Below, piece by piece: positions 1 through 12,719 of a DNA stretch of 64,000 bases. Position 1 is the stretch's first letter; each line of letters starts with the position of its first letter. Source of the stretch: Pelecanus crispus (Eukaryota; Chordata; Aves; Pelecaniformes; Pelecanidae); assembly GCF_030463565.1 (NCBI RefSeq), contig NC_134676.1, positions 27,591,228-27,655,227 on the forward strand. Reading direction: 5' to 3'. A program made the position numbers and the translations under genes. The notes beneath the pieces are model-generated. The model was not told the DNA's origin. It saw only the letters and a program-made list of their open reading frames with translations, and did not search any database.

Positions 1-1284
1 TCCAACAAGAGAAGAAATGATTTGCAAAAGCATAGCCACTGGTAACAACAGGGCATACACATCGCCTGATGTGACTGCATTGCCTCAGCAAGGCTTTTTG
101 TGAAATGCAAAGCAATGTGGAGTGATGCATGTTTTCCCGTCCCCCTAGATCAGCCTTGCTCCTTGTTCTGTTCTTGTACAGAAGAGCAAAGCCAAACTAG
201 TAAAAGCAATTTTCAATTCTCTGAGGGACCCAGGGGACATGAGCTCTGATCTCGTGCTTGTCTCACACTCCCTTGATTCCCTGGACTGGCAGCCTTCCTG
301 TGCGAGTCTCCACCATGCAGAGCTGCTCCATCATTAGAGCAGTATGGTTGCCTCACTTCTTTCAAAGAAAAATCCTTTAATTTTTTAGGACTTGCCCTGT
401 GACTGGCTGTGTGCTACCTGCACTTTTTTGGTAGGAAATAATCTTAAAGAATTATTCATAAAACATATATAAGTGGCAGGTAGATGGGAACTGGCATGCC
501 TCTAATTTAAATTTCGATTAGAAAAAAATACAGAAATGTATTACATGAAGAACTGCTAAGAGTTGTATGGAATATTGTGTTTTAAGACCTACTGTAGATC
601 TATGTCGGTGCCTGTGAAAGAGAGGATAATTAGTGCCCGTACTCTCAGTCATATCAGACTAAAGGTAATGGGGTGTAAGAAATGGTTCATTAGGCTCTCT
701 CAAGTACTTTTACTGTGTCCATACTATTTATACCAGCAGAAAAAATTCAATGTCTTTAAAATCAAGTCAAAGCATTCGCCTTAGATTCTTCAGTTTAAGA
801 AATAACATTGAGTGATGATCTCTTAAAGTCAAATGGAAAAAAAAATGTACATAAAAAACCCCCCTTAAACCAGTTTTATTAGCATGCTGTGTCACTCCAA
901 CACAGTCTCCATGCCTATGTAAATCCTGCCTCCTTCATTTATGCTTCCCGCTATATGTTTAGCTTGCATAGGGGAAAATTTGTGGACACAGGAAGCAAGC
1001 AGGCAAATGCATATCATTTATTTTCAAGAGAAACATGCGTATGGAATATCATTTGCTTTCTGGTTTGAACAAAAGAGCAAACTGGCAAACAGCAACAAAT
1101 GTGAGTAAGGGAATGGAAACAATGACTGATAAAAAAGGGTTAAAAAACCAAAATATGTGTAGCTTGACTAACTGGGGAGGACAGGATGGCATGCTACAAA
1201 TGTTTGAAAGGTACAGCTATCAAATGAGGGTGGGGAAGTTATTTAGGCTGACAAAGGAGATATAAATAGGAGTAATAGGATGAA
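1..1284. other. Intergenic, no gene seen
   Basis: AT-rich with short random open frames only. No repeat or coding signal was recognised. Confidence 0.6.
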
Positions 1285-1545
1285 GTTAACAAAGGAAAAA
1301 TTTAGGTTAAGAATCAGGAAAAGCTTCCTGACAGCAAAATATATAATACAGCTCTGGAGCAGTTTCTCATGGGAAGTAGAGAAGCCCCATCACATGAAGC
1401 CCTATGCATTTAAAACTAAATTGGAACAACATTAGAAAATATAAGAGGAATAAAATATAAGGCTCTTTTCTGTGCACCAGAGGCTGGACTAGATAACTGG
1501 GGACTGCTCCCCCTGCCCTCTATTTCCACTTTTTTCTGGTTCTTT
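1285..1545 (+). mobile_element. Old CR1-like LINE 3' fragment
   Basis: One frame reads FRLRIRKSFLTAKYI and, after small shifts, LEQFLMGSREAPSHEAL, which resemble the CR1 ORF2 C-terminus. GGCTGGACTAGATAACTGG then matches the CR1 3' UTR pattern. It is strongly diverged and lacks a clean 3' tail. Confidence 0.7.
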
Positions 1546-3434
1546 GCTAACAATGTGCCATTTGTACTTTCTAGAAAAGTAACTAGCACAGCAAGGGTAA
1601 ATTTGGGAGTCAGTCTATTAGCATAAATTACACTATATATCTACAAGATAATAAGGGCATAGCAAAGACACATTGTACTAATACTGCATGCAATTCTGAG
1701 TGCGCTTTTGAACATACCTCATTTTTTGATTTGCAGTCTTGGGACCTCCATTTTGAGAATTTGGCCCTAGGTAAAGTGCTTAGTCTGGTACCTTCGCAGT
1801 CCCTGGCAAGAATTAAATGAGCTGCATTTGACACTGTATGCTCCACATGTGGAGTGGGAGACACCGCTAAAAACAGGTGTGGAACACCCACAGCTACCGC
1901 TGGCTTGAAGGGGGAGTGGCGGTCCTCAGCACCCTTTGGTGGCAGGTCCTTCCGATAGCTCTTGGGTCAGTGGCTTGTTTTGCACAGCGCTACAGAAACA
2001 CAAGCCCAGGATTTTGAGCTCGGTGTGGCAGGCAAACATTTCACAGGGACAGAAAGTGTGAGCAGGACTGCATGACACTGTGGTGGCCTAAACTTTTATC
2101 CCTTTGCTTCTGGGCACCAGAAAGGGGCTGCATTAATCATTCCAATTCCCCTGGGATAATACGTTTTTCAATTGACCTATCCAGGGCACAGATTGGCCCA
2201 GTGGCCATATTGCATAAGGGCAGGTAGGACACTCAACTCTTTAACATACAGACAATGAACACCCGCACCCAGAGAGAATACACAATTAAGGCATCCTGAT
2301 TAATCTGGTATCACAGAACAGACATACAAGGAGGAATAAGCATATCCTGAAAGAGGTAAAGAGTAATTATCTACCTATGCAAAATATATACCATGTCCAT
2401 TTCAGTGCCAGTTTAAACTTGGGCTGTTGCCACCTGTTCTAAAATCACCCTGTGAAAGGAAAAGCTTCTAGCTGCAAAATATTGTTGGGATGTTTAGTTA
2501 TACTAGCATCATAAATTGCCTTTCCATACATTTTAGAAGATGTGGCATCTTGGTCTTACGAGATTATGGTTTCCCTCACACAAAAGAACAACTACATCTT
2601 GGCTAAAAATAGTTTGACATGAAGATGGAAGTATCTCAGAAACTTTTGTCTTTATATATACAAACAAATGTTTGGTAACCCATGATGTCTACCCAGAAAA
2701 ATGTTTATGCATAACTTTAAGTTAAATACCATTCAAATTGCAGGCAATAGCTCATATGTTTCAGATAAGCTTGTCCTCCAGAGCTTTCCTGGGTACAGGA
2801 GCTTGAGTTTCAAAAGCCAGTGAATCAGAATGCATACTGAGCTCTCACAGGGTGTTGCACAAAGGTGATGAAGCTTTTGTGATTGTCATGAGCATGTGTA
2901 GGCTTCTGTGATGAGGAAGCCGGATGTTTTCCTGCATGCAAATGTTGCTTCGTCTTCCACAGAAAGAATTTTTGTTTACCCTGAGAGCTTAGATTTATTA
3001 AAATCAGCCTCTACAGTCCTTACAGAGACAGAAGAAATGCTCAGAAGCCTACTGACTTATATGTTTGTTGGATTTTTTTTTTTTGTCCTGCACTAGGACC
3101 ATAGGATCACACCATAATTACTCTGTGAGCTGAGTATTGAGCTTTCAGCACTCCCTGTGTTTAATGTTTGCTCCTGGAAGATACACTGAAAAACGGTTCA
3201 TATGTCTTATATTCTTTTAGAAAGCAACAACATCGTGCTATGCAGAATGCAGAATGCAGAATGAAAGCTGCCCTCATGTGTTAGCATGAAAGACATTTAT
3301 GAAACGTTTAGTAACATTCCAGTGTACACTTGCTTTATCTCAAAACCATTCTGTAAATCAGCCTGAATTTGTATTAGTTTTTTTTAAAATTATCCTCCAT
3401 ACTGTGGAAGTGCTTAGGGGGACCAGTAATGTGG
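1546..3434. other. Intergenic, no gene seen
   Basis: Unique-looking sequence with no coding signal. A short tandem repeat of ATGCAGA units, about three copies, is at 3238-3263. Confidence 0.55.
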
Positions 3435-3525
3435 CATGATCCCACTATGCCAGGCCCTGTGCAAAGAGAGAACCAAAAGATGATGCCTGTGTGGAGGAGT
3501 TTACACTGATTACATGTGAGAGCAC
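3435..3525 (+). mobile_element. Ancient amniote interspersed repeat (MIR/L2/CR1-L3-like)
   Basis: TGCCAGGCCCTGTGCAAAG, then AACCAAAAGATGATGCCTG and GAGTTTACACTGATTA follow the order of a known ancient repeat (CAGGCCCTGTACAAA...ACAAAAGACAGTCCCTG...GAGCTTACA). The class is uncertain. Confidence 0.5.
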
Positions 3526-3959
3526 TAAATGATACCTGCATTGTGTTTACTGCACGAGTTGAAAACTCTGGGCTAATTCTTGCTGGCACCAGGTTCAGCA
3601 AAGGTAAGTCAGGTCCCCAGTAAGCTGAAAAAGCAAGGAAAATGCCAATTCAGATGCTGCACCCTGCATGGAGGTACAGCACATCTCCCTTCACAGGAAG
3701 CTGCAAGGAGCCTGACAGCACTCTTGTGATTGCTCACACCTGCGCGTTACAGACATCTTCCTTGCCCTGCCATGACTCATTTCAGTACAGTGAGGTATTT
3801 CTGCACAGAAATGCCCTTTGTAGTAAACTTTTGGACCATTTCACAATTTCACACAGGGCACCTTTGAAAATAAATCACTTTTCATACGCTACTTTGTGGC
3901 TTTCTCTAGTTACATTCCCCCCACCCCCCAAAAAAATTCAGGGGAATTCCAGAACATTT

Positions 3960-4510
3960 TGCAATTAGCTAAGGATTATATTTCCTTATTTTTATTAATT
4001 TTATGTAAAGTGGGATTTATCAGTGGAGCATTCATTGACACTGACTTCAATTTATTCTGATGAAACTGACTGACATCTGTGTGTGCTGTTCATCAGTCAT
4101 AATTTAAACCATTCTTAATTGCATTAAATGTAAATTAAGACATTCAATTTCAGCCATTATTTTTCATAAAACACTGTGAACTGAATTTTAGTGGGTCATG
4201 AGATCTTACATTCAAAATAAATAGGGTAAATTCGAAACTTACCATTGATGTTCATATTTCACCCTTTGTCGGCTGTATTTCTTTTGTAGCTTACTAGATT
4301 GGAACAATTAATTTTCTCTCTGAAGGGAACATGAATGGCTAAAGATGATGTAGCTGAGTTTTTTAACAAATGACTTTATCATTTCTAGAGCTTGCTTGTT
4401 ACCACAATGTATTAAATATATTAAGAGAAAACGCAATTAACCTTTCATCTAAACCAAATGACAAATTAAAACAGAAAACGCAAACCATGCCAGAATCAGC
4501 CCTCTGATTT
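3960..4510. promoter_or_regulatory. AT-rich block, candidate conserved non-coding element
   Basis: Dense TAAT/ATTA cores, long non-repetitive AT-rich text and no transposon signature, for example AATTTAAACCATTCTTAATTG and the AT-rich text near 4390-4440. This texture is typical of deeply conserved enhancers near homeobox genes. Conservation itself was not measured. Confidence 0.35.
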
Positions 4511-5719
4511 TGAATTCACAAGGCAACGCTGCTGGATTTATTTGCTGAGCTTCCTCGAGGAGGTTTTGCAAAGCAAAACCTATTTGGCTACGAGGGCTTG
4601 GGTCAGGCAACACTCAAAATAACAGAAGGACTTGCAAGCTGCGTTTGCTCTAAAGGAGAGTGATGTTCAGTGACCGGGTTGGGGGACTGTTGGGGAAAGG
4701 CCAGATACCTCATTTTTGGAAGTTAAGACCAAAGCTCCAGCTTAGTCCAGTGGATCTGGTCCCAGATGACTAACACAGCAACCAGCAAACCCCAACAGTG
4801 AGGACATGATTTTTAAAATCGAGTGTGTTTTGCTCCAGATTGAGGGATTGACTGAATGCTGTGGTTTAATGGAGAGAGCATCCCTGCCAAGTTCCCTTTT
4901 TGTTGGAGTGCGGCAGGACTCGGCTTGTCCCCAGCCTAATGTTGTTACCTTGGCTATGCTGAACTTGTATCAGGGAAAGCCATGGCTGCTCCTGGAGCAG
5001 CCCTGCCCGACCCAGCCTGTGCTGGGGGGGATCATCCCCAGTGCGGGAGACACCTTGTGCCTGTGGGGCTCACCCTGAGAAAATCCAGAAGGACAGATCC
5101 TGACACCTGGGCTACTGAGCTGGTTTGCAGGATGGGGCTCTTGTGGAAGGGCTGCAGGGTTTCTCTCTCTGGTTCCTTGCTGTGGATTTGGATGGGCAGT
5201 TACCCAACTGTTTGCCACTTTATATCACAGGACTGCTAGTCTGGGAGTGGCTGGCATGTCGGTGTGAGTGTCTGTACTGGTTTAAACCAAATGATACACC
5301 CATTTTGGCAAAACTTTCCAGCTAATCTTTAGCACGCACCTTGTCGCATTTCTAGATCATGTACTCACAGGGTGCTGGTGTGAAATGGTGCTGAACCCCC
5401 CCGGACCCAGCTTTCCTCCCAGTCCACAGTTAAGGAAGTCCTTGTTACATGGCTGAAGCCCTGGTATGCCCCAAATCAGGACTCTGGTCCTGGGATTCAT
5501 CCTTACCAGTCACTGAGTAAAGGCTACTCTTGTGGCTACAGCTCTTTAGGATGGGGTACAAAAGTTGGCCAACATAAGCAGGGACCACAGGCCTCCCCTT
5601 AAACATGTAGTAAAATTTTATATAACTACTATATATGACATTTACATTCCCATGCCAGTTCAACTGATGGAGAATGAAGTGTTGCAGTAAGTCTGGAGAT
5701 GGGTAGTGATGCAATCATT
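4511..5719. other. Intergenic, no gene seen
   Basis: Mixed composition, with a GC-richer part at 4900-5160 that opens several overlapping short frames. No family similarity or splice structure was recognised. Confidence 0.5.
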
Positions 5720-6290
5720 CTCTCAGTTTCTCACTATTAATATATGTCTCTTACTCATTTTTAAAGATAGCGTAAATGAGAGTACTGAATATAAATGGCT
5801 TTTGTAAGTCATTGAGGTCAGTGAAGCATGTCATTGTTTGCAACTTGAATTCCATGAAAGCACTGGCTGGCTGAGAGGTACACTATATATTTTTCTCATA
5901 AATAAAAACCACAAACAATATTCAGTATGTTTAATGATAATTATAAAATAATACTGTGTACAATGAGTTTCCAAAGCCAGAACTAGTTGCGAGTGCTTAA
6001 TAATATGACCTTACGGTGTCATCTTTAGTGTATGTGATGCCTATATGCCAGCAATGTATAAATTATTTCTCTGGCTGTACGTTAGCAAACATTTGATTAT
6101 GATTTATTTTGGGGTTCTCTGAAAGATGAAGTAAGTTCTTTAATATTAGCATTACTAATGATTTTAATGAGGCATTAAAATGTTGCAGTATTGTAGGAAC
6201 ATTTTTCTTTTTTAATATTATTTCATTAATAGTTTACATGAATGTTAATGTTAAATTGATTATGGAACCTGAAAGAGTAATCCACAAAAT
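5720..6290. promoter_or_regulatory. AT-rich block, candidate conserved non-coding element
   Basis: Low G+C, with repeated homeodomain-type cores such as TTTAATGATAATTAT near 5930 and ATTACTAATGATTTTAATG near 6150. No repeat signature is present. The functional call is inference. Confidence 0.35.
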
Positions 6291-9200
6291 GTCAAAGTGC
6301 CATTAGCACAGTGAAAGAGCCCTCCAAAGGCAGGGATCTGGTAAGAGCTAATGAGATATCTCTGTACCACATAACACTGAAGCAGCTTTTTCTAAAATTA
6401 AGACTGAAAATTAGGTTTTAATATCCTTCACTTTGGGACTCTCCAGCCATTTCAGCGACTGAATGTTCAGTCTCACGCATGCAAAAAGCCAGCTCAGACT
6501 CCGGGCCCAGAGACTCCCACAGAATTCGGTCTCACATACGTGAGCCTTGGTTAAAAACTTAAAAAAGACAACTGCAAAAAGATTGAAAAAAAAAGGTCTT
6601 TCATAGGATGTGACAACTGCATTACCCATGTATCAACACCTCTGCAGAGCAGATTAGCTGTAGGGATTTATGGTTCCCATGCAGTAAGTACTGTACATAC
6701 CACTCTTCAGTTGAAGAGAGAGCACAATGAACACTTCCAGTAAATTTTGCAAAGCAAGTTTTTAGCTAATGCTCTGTTTTCTCACCCCAGAGGTTAACTG
6801 TGTTCAGAGGAACACATGGAAATATGCTGTGTTAGAAAACCTAAATGGCAATAGCGGACAAGGAGGGCTGGAGAAGGATCTGACACATCTGTGAGGTTCT
6901 CCACTGATTTACGAATTTGGGAAATAGGAATGTTTCGAGAGACTTGTCCCACATCAGCTCTGCTTAAGCTACTGGCACTTACACAGCAGATGAACCAAGG
7001 TCTCACTGACCTTGGCAGCTTTACAGGGGAAAAGTGAATGTAAAGATGAATTGTTCTTGAAAAATTTCATGTATGTGTTAGGTAAATCCACACTGTTAGG
7101 TGCTGTCTATATATGTCTTGAATTTCCAATGATAGTTTTATTGTGGCTGGGGCAAATAAAATTCACTCTCTAGATCTGATTTCTTCTTATATTATAAGAA
7201 GAAATTAAGAGGTGAACTGGGTCATTTTATGGTTTCCCCCTAACTTAGTCCCATGCTATGGAATATATAAGAGTATCCAGGGATGCTAATTTGTGTAAGA
7301 GCATCATGTTCACACCAAAGTGAAAAGTATATTGTCTTTTAAGTATGACCATCAATAAGCACGCCTGTCTGCAGTCTCCGAACAGCCCAACAGCTGCTAT
7401 GATATTGTACATCAAGTCTTGACTACTGGTGTCCAAGCCTTTCCCGCAGCAGGTTATTTCCAGGATCCCAATTTCACCACCAAGACCAGCTTTCTCCCAG
7501 CACCTTTCAAAAAGGCATGGCCAGAGGTTTGGATATCTGGGTCCATGGGGGTAGCCCCAGGACAAAGTGTCAGGGCAGGGGAGGTGGCTCTCATATCTTC
7601 AGCCTGAGGCATGCTGGAAGCGGGTCAGGGCTTTGGCCCAGCACAGCACCTTTTTCTTACTTGAACTGCATCCTAAAAACACTAAGCCCTTGCATCATGG
7701 CAGCCAAAACTGTGAGGTGTTGAACTTCTTGTGGTGTCTAAGTTCAAGCGGAGAGGAGGAATTCAGGCTTTCTATGGTATGGGGCTGCCAGACACTGGCT
7801 CCCTTATGGGCAGTGGAGGGAGCCGAGTGCCCAGCTGCAATCTGGATGTAGGCAAGGTGCCAGCCTGGCGGCTCTGGGCGGTGTATGATTTCAACAGCTG
7901 CAGGTGTCCCTCTTCAAGGTCTTCCAAACAACCACAATGTTTGAACAAACCCCAGGCAGCAGTAGGTGCTGGAGGGAAACCCCAGTCCTCCACAGCCCAA
8001 AGCCATACTGTGCCACCCTCATCCCTCCAAACCATCTTCCTCTGAGCTGAGGCTCAGGCTGAAGCAGAGCAGAGAGCACAGCCCCAGTTGGGATTGATCT
8101 CTCTCTCTCCCTCATCCATGTAAGACTCTTGTTGCAGTCTGGTAATGGTAATTAATTAGACCAACAACACCCTTAGGAAAAGCACTTCTCCTCTGTCACA
8201 GATGAGGAAACTGAGGCTCTGTAGCCTGTAGCCTGATGCTGCTTGGCCTCTGTCCATCAAAACCAGTGAAAATAATTTCCTGGGTTAAATGAGAGGACTA
8301 CAATTCTTGCCCAAAGGAAGAAATGGTTCCTATAGAAAAAACTCATTGAGTGCTCATTATTGCTGGAAACAAAAGGGCCTGGGGAAATTACTCTAAACCC
8401 CTGTATTACAAAATTCCATAGTGGATGTTACTCCCTCTACCTTCCCCATAAAAATTCCTTGGTTGATTTAATAATTCATATACTCAGAATATCTTAATTC
8501 AATTTCATATTTTTTTTCGTAAGTAGGAAAACTGTTAAAAAAGGGGTTGAATAATTTCCTTCTACCACAGCTTGTTTGTGTCCCTTAGGATGGAAAACTG
8601 GCTTAATGTAGCTTTGCCCAGCATGTGGACTAAAGTCAGCAAAGCTGGTCCTGAGCATTGCTCCATGACCAGAGTTCTCCCAGGTTTCAATTACTCCTCA
8701 TTTCTCTGTGGGGCAGCAGGCAGCAAAACACAGTTTTGAGTAGCCTTGAAAACACACTTAGCTGTCAAGAGGCAGAACAAGGAGGCAGTGGTCTCCTTCC
8801 TTTCCTGTCCCACCTTAGAAATTAGTGGTGGCAACCTTAGTCATTAAACCAACAATTTAAAAAAGCAGTTAAGTAGTTAATAAATAGATATTTTTCCAAG
8901 AACAAGGAGACACTATAGGCTGAGAGAGAAATGGTTCTGGCTTGTAAGCAGAATTCCTCATTCCCCTCCAAGTCCATGCAGAGTTCTTCATTTTGAATTC
9001 ACTTGGGAGTTCTGCGCAGAAGCTGATGGCATGATCTAGTCGGTTATACTTAAGAGGGCACGTATTTATTCTACCACTTATTTATTGTGAATATGAATAC
9101 TGACTATTCCAGCTTGCATCTAATATATAGAAATTACAGATCAGCTCAATATGATGCTCTGAGTGCAAGGAGTATGCTTATCCTGTAAAGACCTGTTTTG

Positions 9201-9450
9201 TTAAAAATGAGTGATAAGATTAATATGACACTAAACTGCATTGCGTTACTCCCTATACTGTTGAAGCAAACCTAATGGCGTCTCCCTGCACTCGTATGCA
9301 GAACAAACTTCCACTAAGCCTAATAGGAGATTTTCCCTGTGTAGACACTGTAGGCTTGGCACTTCATCCATTCCTAACATTGGTGAATAAACAGAGTTAA
9401 CCTGGAATCCTTTGCCATTTGCAATCCAGTGTGCTGGTTTCCTGCTAGGC
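6291..9450. other. Intergenic, no gene seen apart from a MIR relic
   Basis: Contains the MIR-like piece at 8155-8260. Between 7400 and 8050 a GC-richer stretch gives overlapping short frames on both strands without splice sites or recognisable motifs. Confidence 0.5.
8155..8260 (+). mobile_element. Ancient MIR-like SINE fragment
   Basis: CACAGATGAGGAAACTGAGG is the conserved MIR core. The flanks are only loosely similar. This is an old amniote SINE relic. Confidence 0.6.
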
Positions 9451-9560
9451 AGAGCTTGGGGTGAATTAATTTTCAGCTGAATATGTCATTAAGGAACAGG
9501 ATTTATTAATGACCTATTAATGCAGACAGAGTCAAACTGAGCTCTGGTGCAAATCCTCTA
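9450..9560. promoter_or_regulatory. Clustered ATTA sites, candidate enhancer element
   Basis: GTGAATTAATTTTCAGCTGA, a TCATTAAGG, then two ATTAAT sites (9505-9510 and 9516-9521) separated by GACCT. CAGCTG is an E-box. The spacing of paired homeodomain sites suggests a regulatory element; this is inference. Confidence 0.35.
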
Positions 9561-12289
9561 GGATTCAAAGGAAATACACAACTGCTTACATGGCATGTGG
9601 CCTGTACATGGCTAGTTCCTGCCATCAGATGTGGATATATAGGCAATATTAAGTATTCTGTTTAACACTGTACACTTATATTCATTACCACTCATAATAA
9701 TAAAAACTTCCCATTTTATAGTGACATTTATTTACCACCAGGCATCAACCCAGGCAGAAGAACTCCCAGTTCACTCCTGTATATAATCTCAGGGTCTGTC
9801 ATTCACATGTAGAAAACTCAGCTCTCTATTTAGCACAGTGTTGGTGAAAGATAGACATTTACAGGGCCCCTCTGCCCTTGAGCTGTTCCATTAGTGCATG
9901 GAAAGCACCTTGCAGCCTGTGACAAGCGCAGCAGATCGGCACTAAATCAAAAATCAGTGCCAGCCAGGGATCTAAGCCACCATGAAGGTCACAGCCATCA
10001 GCTGCATGCCATCTCAATCCAAACAAAACACGCTGGATACAGGGGGATTTTCACTACTCACAATAGGAGACAAACACATCATGTTAGAGTAATCCCCCGA
10101 TAGCAGTGAAATGGGTAACTGACATTTTAAATACTTTTCAGTATTTAATAAAACTTTGAAGACAGAGAAAGGAGGTGTTGGTAATTTTTGGGTGCTTTTT
10201 ATAGTGTAACTGAAACGTTGGCTCTGTGCCACAGCAACCCAAAATGTTAACAAAGAATTTCTCTCCCAGTGCTGGGAGTGCTCATATGTTTTAAAAAGCT
10301 CATGAATTAATTCTCTATATTCAGTTTTTTCCTAAATAAATGCTCCCTGTTCAGAATAATTTTTTCTATTGAATGCTAAGAAACTTACCCAAGTATCCTT
10401 AAGTGGTCAATTAATCTGAAAGAGATTTAAGTAAAGATACAGTTGTGCACAGTGCTTTTCCTAAAATTGTAACCCAAAGCAATGTCCAGATTTGCACACT
10501 CTAATAGCAGCACAAAGCTAAATGGGGGGAAAATAGAGGGATGGGAGATTAAAAGGTTTAAGTAAGGCAGTCAAGGTAGCCTGCTGCCTAAGTTGAAAGG
10601 AAACGAAGAGAGATCGAACAGCAGGATCTGAACTGACCAAGCCGTGTGCCTTCTCTCAGCCAGGCTGCAGGAGGGGAACCAGGTGTCCGGCGGTGCTGCG
10701 TATGAACCCCCACACTGGTACAGATATGTATGGCCTGATCTTCTCACTGGGGTCTGTGCTGGAGGTGCCCATGTCATACATAGCTCTCTACCTTTCCTCC
10801 ACAGAAAGTGGCATCAAAAACTGTTTACCTCTACAGGAGTCCTCAGGGTCAAGAGGACAGAGAAGGAAGAACAGCGATGGAGGTGAAAAAAGAAATACTT
10901 CCTTCCCCTATGGCTACCAGTGACCAATCTCCCTGCCCAGCCCTGGGGGCTGGTGCTTGAGGTGTCCTCTCCTCCCATGAGGGCTTGACCACTGGGGCGG
11001 TAGGTTGATCCACCGTGGATCTGACCACACAGCTTTCTGTTTGGGGTGCCCTGGCCTTCTGCAAGTTTCCCCTGAATTCACAGACAGCCTGGGGAAATTT
11101 AGGGGTTTGGGAGCTAAACCCCAGCATCATTCCACTGATTCAGACCCTTCCATTCAGACATGTTTTGGAGCAAACACCCCAAGCTAACTCCAGAAAAAAT
11201 GCCTTCCCTTTCTCAGGTCCCTTCCCTCAGGCTTTGCTCAAGGGGAGCCCTTCCCATTCCCTCAGGATGAACTACGTGCTCTGATGGACAGAGTCTTTAT
11301 TTCCCCAGCTCTACAGTAACTTATGTTCTGCAGCTAAAAAGGAAAAAATACAAATATGCTGCCTGCATGTCTGTGTGTGTGGCACACAGGGCATGTGGGA
11401 GGGTGGGATGGTTTCCCTTCATTTGCTATCCTAAATTGTAAAGCTCATGTACAACTGTGTGAGAGGAGAATGAGCCCCCCTTGGAAATGAAATTACCAGA
11501 AGAGGGAAGGTAGAACTGCTTCCCCTTGGAGATGTCCACCTCCTGCTTTAGGAAGGACCATTCCTGTTAGAAATGTAAAATGTGTAAAACAAAAAGAAAG
11601 GTTCTGAATGGGTAGTATAGGAATAACATTTATTTAATCTATGTGAACAGATCTATTGAATTGTCTGAGCTTATTTTAGCTATGGTATTTCAGTCTTTGA
11701 CAGATTAATTGGCTGCACCATTAATTATACAGAAAGCTAATTTAAATAAGATGCAAACCAATGCACTGGGTCAGGCTATGGGTTCATCGGTACCCAGCAG
11801 TGGATACATTTTCTTAAGAAAAGAGTGTAAGAAGCAGGGCACATACAGAAGTAATCCCTCGCGTGCTGTCCTTCTATGGCTGTGGGAATCAGCCTCAGAC
11901 AGATGTTAAACTGTATTGTTTAAAAGCCACGAATGGACTTTCCTTTCATGAGACTGCCTGCTCCTTTCCTGATACTATTTCAATGTACTTTCCTAAATAA
12001 AGATGAAAGACCTGCCAAAGTGTTTTGGGGAAAGAAAGGTTTCTCTTAGAGGAGAATATTTGTATACACAAATAGCATGTTTACATTACATTGCTGCTCT
12101 AAATGCTGATTTTTCTGTTAAAAAAACATGCACATCCATGTACATGTGGCTGATTAATAGATCATTTTATACAGGTTATGTACATCTTATTTTTGTGTCA
12201 AAATTATACATCATCCATATACTTGCACACACAAACACACACAAGAGCTCCACAACCTATAGTTGGGTGTTCCAACAGTTGGGTCTGCC
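9561..12289. other. Intergenic, no gene seen
   Basis: No coding family recognised. A GC-richer part at 10570-11280 has overlapping short frames only. A CA-rich stretch lies near 12224-12243. Confidence 0.5.
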
Positions 12290-12570
12290 AACTAAAGGCA
12301 GCGCAGTTCAAAACCAGGCGCTGTGGGGCCACTGCGAGGGAAACCCGGCGCAGTTTTCCCCCAGCCCGAGAAGCTTCCCGGGATCGCGGAAAAACCCAAA
12401 ACGGTGCCGGGAAAATGTGCCTTGTGGGCGGCTGCCACCTGGTGGCACCGGGGGCCGAGCCCGAAGCGGGGGACAAGACTCCGGCTCCTGGGGCAGGTTT
12501 TTCCTCGTTTTGGCTGAGACCCAGGGTCAGGATTTTGTCTTTGCTGTGCCGGAGCTTTCGGTAAACCCGT
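12290..12570. promoter_or_regulatory. Isolated CpG-rich spot with a CTCF-type motif
   Basis: About 280 bp of GC- and CpG-rich DNA inside AT-rich intergenic sequence. TGCCACCTGGTGG at 12433-12445 matches the reversed CTCF core YGCCMYCTRSTGG at every position, so the motif points to the - strand. The open frames across it in several phases are due to base composition. It could be a small promoter, an insulator or an enhancer; no gene is attached. Confidence 0.55.
12433..12445 (-). promoter_or_regulatory. CTCF binding motif candidate
   Basis: TGCCACCTGGTGG fits the CTCF core on the - strand with no mismatch. It also contains an E-box-like CACCTG. Occupancy cannot be inferred from sequence. Confidence 0.5.
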
Positions 12571-12719
12571 GCGCATCTCTAAATGGTATTATTTCATCTA
12601 AATTCTCCTTAATGGCAGTTTCGTAGACTCTCAAGCGAGGGAGGCGCTTGAAAAGGAGCCAGCATGAAGTGTCCTTTCCTCTTTCCTTTTTCTTCCTAGT
12701 TAATAAAGTTTTTGTATTC

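Noticed and set aside
12003-12626. 207-codon open frame, the longest in the window
   Set aside because: Its length comes from the GC-rich patch at 12290-12570, where several frames are open on both strands. The first half is AT-rich with no domain, splice structure or family resemblance.
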